Source of the DNA: Amborella trichopoda
Lineage: Eukaryota > Streptophyta > Magnoliopsida > Amborellales > Amborellaceae
DNA: 64,000 bases
Assembly (NCBI RefSeq): GCF_000471905.2
Contig: NW_006496667.1
Location: forward strand, 1,465,700 to 1,529,699
Direction of reading: 5' to 3'
The translations under genes and the position numbers were made by a program. Shown piece after piece: positions 10,839 to 22,257 of the stretch (position 1 is the first letter of the stretch; every line of letters starts with the position of its first letter). The notes under the pieces were generated by a model. It was not told the origin of the DNA. It was given only the letters and a program-made list of their open reading frames with translations, and made no database searches.

Positions 10839-12128
10839 GGGTTAAAAAGTCAGGTAAAGAATTAGTAGAACCGTGAAGGTGCTCAATAGAGAAATCAAAA
10901 GCAGATAAAATAGCCTGCCATCTTGCGAATATTTGTTTGGAGACAAGGTTTTGAACATCTTTTTGCAGAATGTCTTTAGCAGCTTTATAATCGGTGCGTA
11001 TATGAAAGTGTTGATTTAAAATATCAGTCTGGAATTTACAAACACAGTGAATAATGGCGAGTAATTCCTTTTTGACAGTAGAATAATTTTTTTGGGTTGG
11101 ATTCCAGGCTTTGAAAGTAAATCGTATTAATTGTTCTTTAGAATTAATAGATTGTTTTAATATACCACCTAGTCCTAATTCAGAAGCATCGCATTCAATG
11201 ATTTTATAAGCTGTTGGATCAGATAAAAGTTAAACATGGAAGTTCTTTGGCCTTAAGTTTAAGTTGCTGTACAGCCAAAGTATGAACATCAGTCCAAGGT
11301 GGAGGATTCTTCTTTAATCGGTCATATAAAGGTTTAGCATCAAGAGCTAGATTTTGGTAAAAATCACTTATATAATTTAGACATCCTAAAAATCTTTGTA
11401 ATTAGTTTTGTCTAAAATTTTGTCAGGAAATTTATCAGCAAAGAGAATAGATCTATCAATTGGGATAATGGTCCCTTGATTTATATTATGTCCTAAAAAT
11501 CTAATTTTTGTTTGAAAAAGATTTAGCTTTTTAGCAGAAACTACTAATCCAGTATTTTTAACTGTATGGATGAAAGTATGAAGATGTTTAAAATGTTGTT
11601 CAAGAGATTCTGAAAATACGAGGACGTCATCAATGTAAACGATCATGAATTTATAAAAGGGATTAAAGATATCATTCATTATTTTTTGGAATTCAGATGG
11701 AGCATTTTTACGACCAAAAGGCATAACATTCCATTCATATTGTCCAAAAGGGACATTAAATGTTGTTTTATATTTATCTTCTTCTTTTATCTGTATTTGC
11801 CAAAAACCAGATTTTAAGTCGAATTTGGAGAAGATTACAGCATGTAAGAGTCTATCGAGTAAATCTTTTTTATTTGGAATGGGATATCTAATCCATTGTA
11901 AGACTTTATTGAGGGGTTTATAATTAATGACTAATCGTGGAACCCCTCGTTCTTGCTTAGCATTTTTATTGACATAGAAAGCAGAGCAGCTCCAGGGAGA
12001 TGAACTAGGACGTATGAGTTTCTTATGGAGTAAATCTTTTATTTCATTATGAAACATTTGTAATAATTCTGTGTTCATTTGGATAGGTCTAGCTTTTGTC
12101 GGTATTTTTGTTTCACTGAAATTTGATT
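10795..12128 (-). pseudogene. Reverse transcriptase-RNase H of A1 element 2
   Basis: Contains TKARPIQMN, SSPWSCSAFYVNKNA, VINYKPLNKVL, KFDLKSGFWQIQI, MPFGRKNAPSEFQ (an Arg where the other copies have Leu), catalytic YIDDVLVF and the RNase H motifs. It is broken by a 1-base loss near 11,403 (TELQRF segment) and a 1-base gain near 11,228. The conserved Cys of the RNase H TDCKAAKD motif has become Tyr. The N-terminus is fused to coat protein sequence at about 12,128-12,145 by a recombination that removed the coat tail, zinc knuckle, protease and RT entry. Confidence 0.83.
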
Positions 12129-13660
12129 CATATAGTAGTCAAATTGTCGGCAGAAATCTCCTAACTCTTTTTGACCACTTAAGTTTTGTTTATCAAGTTG
12201 CTTTTTGAGTTTCAGATCTGTACAAAGGGCTAAGCCTTCAACACAGATTTCTGAAGATGATTCTCCTAAAGTATATTGAGAGTAATTGATTACACCACTA
12301 TTTTTATTTTTTAGACGTTCTTTAACCTTTTCAGCAAATAGATATGGTAATCCTGCTACGAATTTTTCTTTCCAATGGTCAAGATGACTATCTTCGCATA
12401 TGAGTAATCTAAAGAAAAAGACGTCTTTATACCATTTGTAGTGTGATAGTGTAGGACATCATAAATTAGATAAAAGATCAGCAGTTCGTGCTGCAAGTAT
12501 TGAAGTATTTCCTATAAAAGAAAGGAAAATTGTATAGATTAAGGAATTGACAGCATCACTTTCAAAATATACCATATCCTGATTGTGTTAATTTTTTGCT
12601 GTCCATTGTCGAGTATTAGTTAATATCTGTTCTTTTGTTTGTTCATTGAGATAGGAATCCAACCATCCTCTTAGCCATCCAGTAAATCTTGAGACTATGG
12701 CTTTTGCTATTTCTTGATCATGGCTACCGGCCATTTTATATGCCGAAGCATACATGGTCATATGTTTCATTGTATCTAATATTCGATGATAGGAAATTCC
12801 ATCAATATTCCAGTCTATGATAGTTCGACCAGTATATGTAGAAGTATGACTTGTAAGGTCTTCTTCTAATTGGATATCAACTGGGGTTGGTCTCTTATAA
12901 TATGGTCTGGCATTTATTGGTTGCCAATTTTTACTATAGTTGATTCGATTTATAGTATCTGGAGTAATATGGATTTCAGAAAATGCTTTTTGTATATTTT
13001 TTATTGTGTTAGCAATTGGTGGTTCCATATTTTCATTGGATTGGAATAGTTCTTCTTGCAGAGTCATATTATCATGTTCTGGAAATTTTGCTTTTCCTTT
13101 ATCATTGTCTGGTATAACAATGATTTGTTTAGGTTCTTTGATTTCTAATTTGGATAATTTGGAAGATAATTGATCCATGAGTGTTTTATTATCATCAGCT
13201 ATATGGAATTTTTCTTTATTCAAGTCAGGAGGAGGTTTAAAAAATAATTGTTTTTTCTCCTTATAAATCAATGGATGTAATAAGTTTTCTATTCTATTAG
13301 TTTGTTGTCCAAGTGTATGGAGGCAGAGATTTGTATAATTATTTTGTTCAATTATATGTGGAAGTAATTCTATACGAGCTATATTTGCATTATTGAGTTT
13401 ATATGGTGTAGCTACTGTTTATACACAACCATTTGGTTTGAGGTTGAGGATGAGGAGCCTATATTTTGTTCTGGAGTAGCAGAGGTTTTAGTAGCTGATA
13501 CCATAGTAGCAACTCCTTGTATTTTCAAGCTTTGTTCAGAAGGATGTATGGCTTTAATTGTATTTCCTTCAGTAGTATTAAATACTGTATATTGAGTTTC
13601 TAGTGTATTTATTTCAAAATTAGGAATAGGAATACCATTTTGGTTTAAAATGTCTTTTAG
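12129..13660 (-). pseudogene. Coat protein region of A1 element 2, decayed
   Basis: Same domain order as the element 1 coat region up to KELGDFCRQF, where it jumps into RT. Several breaks are visible: a Trp-to-stop change at the linker (near 13,663), a 1-base deletion near 13,420, Glu-to-stop near 12,590, and an Arg CGA-to-TGA stop near 12,461 in the NLRCPTLSHYK segment. The longest open piece is 12,588-13,271. No basic tail or zinc knuckle remains. Confidence 0.8.
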
Positions 13661-14913
13661 TCAATCGAAAATACTTGTTCCTTTATTTCCCTTTTTTCTC
13701 CATTTATTAAATCTTATGTGAAATAATTCCACTAATCTAGGTTCAAATTCTGCTACATACCAATCTCTGATGTTTTTATTTTCTGGAGATAAAAAATCTT
13801 TTATGATGTATTCTTTATCAAATTTTTCTTCAAGTTGTAATACTTGAATGAACTCTGCTTCAGCAGGTTCTTCTTGAGCTTCTTTGTATTGGGGAATAAT
13901 GATATTATCAGACGTACATAGGAGTCTATCAATTTGTGGTTTTACTGGTGTTGATGGAATATTTATAATAGGAGGAATTCTATTATAAGTAGTAATAGAT
14001 TTTCTTGGAGGTTCTGACTCTCGGAAAGAATGAGTACTTGAAGTACCTGAGATGAATGCATTATCTATAATTCTATTATTTGTGGTGAACTGTATTTCAA
14101 TATTTCCGTCTGTATATTCAATAATTTTGTCTGGAATATTTTGAGTGGATATTTGTGATGGTTGGTTTTCATTATGGATAGACCATGTTTGGGGTAGAAC
14201 AATATCTGACCATGATATTGTTTTTGGTGTAATTGTATTTGATTTTTCTATATTCGTTTGAAAAAATATTGTTTGTCCTCTCGTATCTATTTGGAGTACA
14301 TTTGGACATAATGTAGTCTTTACTTTGTAATAAATTCGATAAACAATGGCTATATTTTGAGAACCCGTCATCATATTAAATCCTTGAGTTTTGAGATTTG
14401 AAGATAAAACATTTAAAATATTTGGATCTGTAAGAGATACAAAATAATTTGGAAAACAGTTGAAATATATTGGTCCACTACATAAACTAGATTCAACCAT
14501 ACCTAGCAGTGAATCAGAAAATCTATTATGCCTAGAATCGCGTAAGCTGACTAGGATAGAATTATTTAGTCCTAAACGAGTCAAGGGTTTTACAGCTATT
14601 TGAATTAATCCTATATGTAAATATTTATAGTTTTTTGTTTGATGGACTTGTAATATCTTTTGAGATAGTAATTGAAAGTCTTCTTGATTATTTGTAACAG
14701 ATAAAGTTTCTTCTACTGTTTAATAGCATATCCGATATTTAGATCGAATGTGCCTTTTCTATAGACATCTGAAATTGGAACCTTAGTTATGTTCCCATTT
14801 TGTATTTGGTTTTCAATATCATTAATAGCAATTTCCTCTTTGTTTTTTATCCTTAGAGTTCTATTAGTTGTGCTAGTTGTTTTATCTGTCAGATTCTTAA
14901 TAAATTTTTCCAT
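13661..14913 (-). pseudogene. Movement protein domain of A1 element 2
   Basis: Starts at an ATG 217 bases from the PBS, as in element 1. One T is missing near 14,720, giving a frameshift after about 65 codons. From 14,584 the frame is open through the core (LVSLRDSRHNRFSDSLLG, SSLCSGPIYFNCFPNYF) and runs directly into coat protein sequence (WRKKGNKGTSIFD). This shows that MP and CP were one reading frame in the ancestral virus. Confidence 0.8.
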
Positions 14914-15129
14914 TATTAGGTTGCGGTTGAGTGTTATCTGGACAGTCCTCCTTGACTACCTCTTACGTCTTCTAGACCTCAGCGGCTCTCCTGGCCTAAA
15001 CGATCAACTGACTGGGTGTCCTGAGCGTCTCTAACCTCAATTCTCGGACCAAATTTCTTTAATGGATAATTTATTAAGTTTCTTAAGATAGAAGAACTAG
15101 TATTAACTTTTAGATCTCTAAAACAGGGT

Positions 15130-15143
15130 TGGCTCTGATACCA
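15130..15143 (-). promoter_or_regulatory. tRNA-Met primer binding site, element 2
   Basis: Minus-strand TGGTATCAGAGCCA, followed by a leader nearly identical to that of element 1. The sequence upstream is not an intergenic region but a coding fragment; see the separate finding about this junction. Confidence 0.88.
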
Positions 15144-15475
15144 TTTTTGTGTGATTACTCGGTTTAAAACATTTACTGATTGTCTGGTGGATGATTCGCA
15201 TTTAGTTAGATAATCATTGGGATGATATGATTTGAGTAAATGGTTAAATTCTATGACATCTGTATCAGTATCTATTTCGGAGGTATTGTCATGGAGTTCA
15301 AGAATTTGAATTCTATTTTTTAATTGGGATAATTCTACCTTAACTATAGTGACTTCGGCTTTGAGTTCAGCAATAGTAGGTTCTTTTTGGGTGGCTTCAT
15401 GCTGATTGATACGTTTCATGATATCAGAAAAATTATAATTATCAGGAGGTTTAACTAATGGAATATGTTTTGAGT
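15144..15475 (-). pseudogene. A1 polyprotein linker fragment joined at the PBS
   Basis: Encodes the helical linker between zinc knuckle and protease: SQHEATQKEPTIAELKAEV-like, QLKNRIQILELHDNTSE (a short coiled coil), EFNHLLKSYHPNDYL and NRVITQK. It stops exactly where QKW would lead into the protease and continues straight through the PBS. The open frame runs 15,419 to 14,979 because of this fusion, which is chance rather than a new gene. The right end stops at about 15,475 against Tat retrotransposon DNA. Confidence 0.8.
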
Positions 15476-15480
15476 TAGCC

Positions 15481-18047
15481 CACTAACTCATGTGAACAAA
15501 TGAGCCCATCGGCCCATATTTAATCTGGGTCGAGGGGCGTCTACAAGAAGGAAGAAGGATCGTGTCAGGGATGAAGTCTAGTAAAGTTGACAGTGGAGGA
15601 AGGGGCCTAAGAAATTCTTGCTCGACCGTGGGTTGAGCAGTCTTGTTTCTTCGGTGAGTAGCCCTTGGTGCTCGTCTCTTTCTGGTTTTCTTAGGTGAAG
15701 GTTGATTTTTCTCGCAGGGCTTGCGAACAACTCTAGCTTGGCGAACTGCTTCTTGCCTTAAGGACTTAAGTCTGCTTCGACCATCGTAGACTATCCATGG
15801 CTTGGAAGTCGAGGATTCGATGGAGTCCGAGTCATTGATAGGAAGGTCCTACTTTATGAGATCTTCTTGCCCTGATAGAGGAATGACTTGGGGATCACTT
15901 ACAGGTAGATTGTAAAACTCTTGACGCTCCCACATTTTCTTTGCGAATATATCGAGGAAATTTGTGCATTCTGACAGGTAATGGCCTCTTATCTGATGGA
16001 ACTGGCACCAACGATCTTTAGTCCCCATAGCAAGGTGACGGGGTTGCCTTGCCTGCTTCAGTGTGACTATGCCTTCCTGAAGCATTATAATGGAGAAGGC
16101 GTCAAGGATATTAGTCATTTCATCTTCCTCTTGGATGGTTACGGCATGGGAGGCCTCAGCTGCCCCAAAGGCCTTCTTTAAGTCTTCAAGCTTTATCTGA
16201 CCCTTATGAATCAGGGCCTCGATAATATCCTTTAGTGTGTAGCAGTCATCTGTAGGATGATTAAAACTCCGATGGTAGGCACAATAATTCGTCTGAGTGT
16301 CAGGGCCAGGTTGCTCGGGGAACTTGGCTTTTGGAAGCTGATAACCAGAACAGCGCGGGGACCATTCCTCCTTGAAGGGATAGACCTTGTTCTTATGCCT
16401 GGTGAAATAATAACCCCGATCAAGGTTGGCTGGTGGGGGTACCCGATTGTATAACTGTTGTTGCTTGCTAGCCCAAGGTGTTACCTTTGTCATGCTTACC
16501 CCTTTAGAGAGGTCCAAAGTTTGGGAGGGAGCCTTCTATGAATCAGTGACCATGACGGCTGCACTGATTACCCCTTTCTATTGGCTGCCCCGTGTGTTAT
16601 TCCGAGAGCTACCATTGCCACGGTTGTTTGCTGAGCTTGTAGATAGTTGTTGTGTCCCACCATAGTGGCATGATACGCTTTCTATGCGAACTGATTTAGA
16701 GATCAACTTTGACACGAAGGTCGGATTAGAGGCCTCGACATGTAGAGCGATATCGGCTCGGATGTTCCGCACACAAGTTTGAACTGCTTCCTTCTCAGGC
16801 AAAGGATTAGGATGGCAGGAAGCCAAATTTCTCCATCTTGATATAAACTAATCCACAGGCTTATCGGCGTCTTGAGTCAGGGTGAGAAGTTCGATCGTTT
16901 GAACTCTCTCTCGGCCTCATAGAAGCATTGATAGAACAGTTTCTCCATCTCCTCCCATGTATGCACTGAGTTTGGAGGAAGTCGGACATACCATTGAAAT
17001 GTTGGGCCATCAAGGGTCTCATCGAACTGTCGAAGAAGAAGTCTCCCATCAGCCGTTGTTTCTCGACATGCTGCCTAGAAGTGGGCAATATGCTAGTTTG
17101 GGGATGCGGTTCTGTTGAATAAAGGAAACATCCCTTTCTTATATTCTGATGGAAATGGGACCTGATCAATATACCAGGGGTAGGGCCTTTGATCAGGCAT
17201 CGCACCTTGTATCCCCAGCATTTGTCTGCTCTTTAGGCTATGGGTGACCATAACGTCAATGTCTGTCTGAGAGATGGGATGAGGGACATAATTGTCCTGT
17301 GACGTAGAAGGAGGGGGCTTCTGTGGAGGTGCACCATCAGAGTGATGGGAATTGACCTCATGGTTAGCCGACTGACGTGCGACGTCGATACGATAGATCC
17401 TTTCCATTATCGCACACACCATATCCTCAAACTTGTTGATGCGCTCTTCGTACGCATCACCAGGCTCGCTTACAACCATTACATTGACCATTTCTCTGTG
17501 GAGGTCAATGTTAGTGGCAACTGAGAGCATGCAAACTTGACAGGTCGTACGTAGTAGGCCAGTCAGTAGGGGCCAGCATGCCCGGACTGAACTCAACTCT
17601 TGTATGCGGATCGCATTTGGACCGGTTCTCGACGGTCTTCTTCTACGACAATGACCACAGCATAGGGCTCATGAAGCTCCTCTTCTGGCTTCATCATCAG
17701 CAGGGGGTAAAAAGGATTCAGGTGAAGAGGGTCATCAGAATTGGTTGTTTTGACTGCCTTGGTCACCTCCCTAGTCAAAATTTGCAAACCTCCATCACGT
17801 TTAGCCTTGAGGTTTTGATGGACCTCACACCAAAACTGTGATCTAGGTCGCGACTTGCACAGGAGAGAGCTATCTCCATCAGGTGCGGCAATGGGTAAGG
17901 GCCAAGAACTGGAGTCATCTTAGGCTGGGGAGGATGAAAGACTTGATCTTCCATCAGGTCAATGCCTTGAGCTCTCTTATGAGCTTTAGAGACACGACAA
18001 AAGTGATGGGGCTCATTTAGGATGGTACTCTTGGGGAAAACCTTCAA
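15481..18047 (-). pseudogene. Tat-lineage Ty3/gypsy gag (element G1)
   Basis: Degenerate Gag of a large plant Ty3/gypsy element; Gag forms the particle and packages RNA. Recognisable pieces on the minus strand: 17,596-17,093 (YIDQVPFPSEYKKGMFPLFN), 17,205-16,861 (the Retrotrans_gag core, FQWYVRLPPNSVHTWEEMEKLFYQ in shifted frames), and 16,517-15,849 with 222 open codons. That last piece has two Cys/His units, CAYHRSFNHPTDDC followed by LKDIIEALIHKGQIKLE, and CQFHQIRGHYLSEC. Frameshifts and stops separate the pieces. Beyond 15,849 the sequence continues as decayed linker similar to 23,480-23,720 and is cut off by the virus block. Confidence 0.75.
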
Positions 18048-19058
18048 GTGTCAAGGCTGAAGGTGCTTGCTGGATAAAGGAGGAGTGGGACGGAGCAGGA
18101 TTGAGTCATGAGAAGGCTCGAGTCTAGGGCGAGGGGATGTCTGTGATGGAGACGTGTGTGCGCCCCTTGAAGAACGATTACGGGAGACCTGGGGGTCAGC
18201 CCGGGCTCGTGCAAGTGATTTGGCCTTAGGAGGCCGAGAACTACGAACAAGTTTCTGTAAGAGAACAGGTGTAGGCCTGCCCCTTACAGAGTGCACTTGT
18301 GTGGGCTGAATACGAAGACGAAGAGGACATTTGATGTGTACTCTAGTTGGCATAATGACGGTGTTTCCCCTAGCAATGATATACATGTGATCAGCGTGCA
18401 CAGGACCTGACCTTAGAAGGTTTGATCTTGGATGCTGGCTCAGGGTAGCACAAGGGTTGCCCTAAAATGTGGCTCAAGTGGGTGACCCACGAGCCTTGTG
18501 TACTGTGTGAGGGGTGGAGATCATGGGGTTTCCACCTCCATGTGTTGAGCCTCTAAGGATAGAGATTAATGGTGCAACAATGTGGGGGGTAGCCTTATGG
18601 CGACCCATAGAAGCAATGACAACTTGTTTGGCTTTTGCAGAAAGGGACTGGACAGCCTTCCAGTGTACCTCAGGAACACGACCGGCAAGTGACTTGCCGG
18701 TGGCTGGGTGCATGCTGTGTGGGGCAACAGAAGTGTTGTTGATGCAAGGTGCCTTGGTGGAGTTTCCACCAGAGCAAGGAGATGGGCAGTAAGGGACCTT
18801 TAAGTCCTGCCTCACATCGATCTAGGTTAAGACCTGGGAGCTAGACAAGAAGTCTTTGCTCAAGAGGATGGTTAGGAACGAAGTCAAAGGGACATGTTCC
18901 CTAGGGACACTCTTGAATGTTGGGATAACAAAATCCCCGATCCAGAGAAATGGGTTATAGAACCCACAAGCCTTAAATAAAATGTGAAAAGATAATGAAA
19001 ACAAATAATAAAACTAGAAACTAGCCAAACAAGAACGATCCAACTAAGGGGTAGTAAG
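18048..19058 (-). pseudogene. Leader / upstream ORF region of G1
   Basis: Lies between the PBS and gag. Minus-strand frames 18,815-18,474 and 18,401-18,051 align by eye with the longer plus-strand frame 40,246-41,037 of element G2 (shared STKAPCI, SLSAK, RGSTHGGG). A low-complexity Ser/Pro/His protein or a former additional ORF is possible. I do not recognise a domain. Confidence 0.45.
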
Positions 19059-19076
19059 TCCCCAGTGGAGTCACCA
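19059..19076 (-). promoter_or_regulatory. Candidate primer binding site of Tat element G1
   Basis: Minus-strand TGGTGACTCCACTGGGGA lies directly after the LTR end (...CACCTAACCAGCT). The G2 copy at 40,299-40,316 is at the same place. It begins with TGG as tRNA-complementary sites do. I do not assign the tRNA. Confidence 0.55.
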
Positions 19077-19769
19077 AGCTGGTTAGGTGCCTCGATCTAG
19101 TTTTGATGATCGGGCTGCATGTATCTCGGGTTTCGAGGGACGACCCAAGACATTTTTGAGATCGCTCTCTCGGAAATCTCTTTCAAGAACGGGGACAGGT
19201 GTTACCAACCGGTGAGAGAAATTTAAGGTGGGTTCGGGACTTACTAAGGCTGCCTCAGGTGGGGGCCCTCTTACATCACGAAGAAAGTCCCCAGTAATAT
19301 GACTGGTTCGAAATCGCCTCCCTTGGCTTGTATTCTTCTGTTTTATATAATCACACACATATTGAAAAGGCTATAAGACAGGTGGTTCAGACCTCACCCT
19401 TTTCCTCTTTCATGCGCATTCAATAATAAAGAGAGAAAAATAAGAGAAGAAAGAAGGGGAAGAGAAGAACTCGGCTGAGCGGGAGGATCAGAGCGGTGAC
19501 TAAGCTGATGGATAATTGATCTAACGTGGTAGATAAAAAGGCTCGGTAACTAAGACTGACTCATAGGATTACTACTAGACGACAGGATTACCCTGAGAAG
19601 CAAACCTCAATCTCTCTTAGTCGAATGAAAGAATAACAAAATGATGGTTATGAGGAAAGAATAAGAAATGAACTAGGAGAAAAAGGGAACAGAAGGAAGG
19701 AGGGAGGAGAAAGGAAGAGAAGAGTATGAAAGGAGAGAGAATAAAAGAGAGACATGGAAGGAAGACACA

Positions 19770-20570
19770 CTTGGAGCTAGGCATTGCTGACTGTGTTAGA
19801 AGGAAGAGAGAGAAAACACAGTCGGTGCTAGGCTTCACCAACTGCGTTATACAGAGTAGAAGAGAGAGAAGACACAGTCGATGTTAGGCTTCACCGACTG
19901 TGCCAGAAGAAGAAAGAGAAAACATAGTCGATGCTAGGCTTTGTCGACTATGTCAGAAGAAAAGAGAGAAAGTGTAGTCAGCACTAGGCTTCGCCGACTG
20001 TGACAAAAGAGAAGAAAGAGAGTAACACAGCTGGCGCTAGGCTTGCACCGATTGTGATGGAAGAGAAGCAAGAGAGAGAGAGAGATCGAGCCAAAATTAA
20101 GCTTCACCGACTGTGACAGAAGAAAAGAGAGAAGGTGTAGTTGGCGCTAGGCTTCGTCAATTGCGACAGAAGAGAAGAAAGAGAGCAACCCAGTTGGCGC
20201 TAGGCTTGCGTCAATTGTGATGGAAGAAAAGGAAGAGAGGAAAATCGAACCGGCATTAGGCTTCACCATCTATTCAGAAGAGAGAGAGAGACAAATTGAG
20301 CTAGTGCTAAGCTTCGTCGATTATGACAGAAAAGGAGAGAGAAATATCCAACCGGTGTTAGACTTCACCGACTGTAACAAAACATAAGGAGAGAGAATCA
20401 ATCTGGTGCTAGGCTTTACCGACTGCAATAGTAGAGAAGGAGAGAGAAATTTAGTTGGTGCTAGGCTTCATCGATTGCAACAGAAGAGAAGAAGAGAGAG
20501 AAATCTAGTCAGCGTTAGGCTTCACCGACTGCAACAGAAGAAAAGGAGAGAGGGAAATAGAGATAAAAAG
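19770..20570. repeat. Hairpin minisatellite in LTR L1, about 60 bp period
   Basis: About 13 diverged copies of a unit built as arm, GCTAGGCTT loop, complementary arm, plus a purine-rich spacer (AGAAGAGAGAG). Examples: arms CACAGTCG / CGACTGTG at 19,873-19,880 and 19,895-19,902; arms ACATAGTCGA / TCGACTATGT at 19,922-19,931 and 19,944-19,953. The array lies downstream of the LTR TATA box, so it would be in the transcribed leader. Confidence 0.8.
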
Positions 20571-20800
20571 AAGAGGGAGAAAGAGATAGAGACGAGAAGA
20601 AGAGAGAGAAAGGGATAAAGATGAGAAAGGGGGAGAAGAGAGAAAGAGATAGAGATGAGAAAGAGGGGAGGAGAGAAAGAGATGAGAAGAAGAGAGAGAA
20701 AGAGATAGAGATTAGAAGAAGAGAGAGAAAGAGATAGAGATGAGAAAATAAGGGAGAAAGAGATAAAGACGAGAAAGAGGGGAGGAGAGAAAGTTACCTA
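20560..20800. repeat. GA-rich low-complexity tract
   Basis: Imperfect repeats of GAGAAAGAGATAGAGA-type purine sequence, pyrimidine-rich in the element's sense strand. It lies between TATA box and hairpin array. Similar tracts lie at the same place in L2 (26,360-26,450), L3 (34,910-34,990) and L4 (39,000-39,150). Confidence 0.8.
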
Positions 20801-20944
20801 CCTGAAGGGTACCTATCCCTTTCTTCTCTCTCCTCTCTCTCTCTCTCCCTCCAAGATGTACCCACAAGCTTTAAAAAAATTCAAAATTTTATTGTTCGAT
20901 CAAAGAAGAATGAATCCGTTCTTTGTATAGTGAGGCATTGCCTG

Positions 20945-20952
20945 TTTATATA
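20945..20952 (-). promoter_or_regulatory. TATA box of LTR L1
   Basis: Minus-strand TATATAAA in the context TTCTATATAAACAGG. The matching place in L4 (near 38,870) has lost the box. Confidence 0.6.
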
Positions 20953-22257
20953 GAATTGGGCTAAAACGTGGGTGTACACCCAAAAACTACCTAGAATTGA
21001 AGATAATAACAACTTAATTGAATTTAAAGAAATTCTAAAAATGGATGCAAAAGGCCTGTTTTGCCCCTGCCTAACAATGTGTGGAATTCATAACAGTCCC
21101 TACTGCTGCCTGAGAACTTGCGTGATCTTCTATGGCTGACCCGGGGTCGTTTTGATGCCCATTTGATCGAAGGATTATTGTTTGCTTGTAGGACTCGGCA
21201 TGGTGATCATTTTCGTACCAACTTCAAGCCATGAGTCATGTTTTTGAGCCATGATCATGAGACTTGAATTTTGGATGAATCTTGAAAACTTCGGATCGAT
21301 TGTGCGCTCGTTCCTTGATGTTTCTTCGAGACTTCTTCATTAAACCACACTGAGCATGTCGTCACGATCACGTTGTAAAACACGTAGCTTGATTTTGTGT
21401 CCGGATGAAGATTTTGTCGTTTTGAGTTTTGGATCAGAATCTTGAAATCCGGTGCCCGAAATTTATAGCATCTTTGACACATTCATGTGTGAAATCCATC
21501 AGTTCGTCATACGCAAGGTTCGGACCAAAGATAACTTCAGACCTCACGCACATAATACAATTGGTTTCATTTCGATCTAGTATGCGAGCATAGTGATCTG
21601 GCTGCTCGAACTAGGTGTGCTGTTTGTTGAAGTTTTTGCAACTTCTTTCATGGATCAGTGACTTTCATTTAGTTTTTCTCTCTGTTCGAGTGTTCTCACA
21701 AGGCGTATCGCATATCGAATGGCTCGTCTTGATGAGACGAACACGCTAAAAAAAATTTCGGAGTCATTCAACTTGTAACGAGTGAGATATAGGCCCCGAA
21801 CATGACTGGTTGTGACTATAAAAATAGCCACCTTTAATGGTTTTTTTAATGCAGTGAGGCCACACTGGAATAGTGTGCGACCTAACCCTTTTCGATATTT
21901 CACCCATAACTTTGTCTTGGAGTGCCTGATTAAGCCGAAATTGACCCATAGGGGCTTTCGATCGTGCCGGATCCAATGGCGGTGGTCTCACAGCTGTTTG
22001 ACGTACCAAAAGTATGACTCTAGTTACAGGGTCCATTTTAGGGTGCTAGAGACCAATTTCGCTAAAATTGTTTATTTGTGTTCGTTGCCTTAAACATGTC
22101 TGATCATAATGAAACTTGACAGGTGGTATTTTGAAGTGCTGATGAAGATCTTGACCAATTTTGGGCCAATTCTGAGACTGTCAGGAATTTCCATTGTTTT
22201 GTAGGCTTTCTTGACCTGCTTCCTATCAGGGACCAAGGTGCTGAAAAATATGTTCCA

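Larger units (their letters stand above)
19077..22257 (-). mobile_element. LTR L1 of Tat element G1 (5' end truncated)
   Basis: A large LTR read on the minus strand. It has a U3 with sequence shared with 26,620-27,900, 37,560-38,900 and 42,870-43,100, then a TATA box (20,945-20,952), a pyrimidine-rich stretch, the hairpin minisatellite (20,570 to 19,770) and U5 ending at the candidate PBS. At about 22,257 it is cut and joined to gag of the opposite orientation (G4). Short ORFs such as those at 21,655-22,093 are not protein-like. Confidence 0.7.

Noticed and set aside
14979..15419. Frame running from virus linker through the PBS into the leader as a natural leader ORF
   Set aside because: It results from the PBS junction; the frame through the leader ends before MP and is not found in lineage B.
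18514..18792. Plus-strand 92-codon frame
   Set aside because: It is antisense to a frame that is conserved with element G2; the conserved one is on the minus strand.
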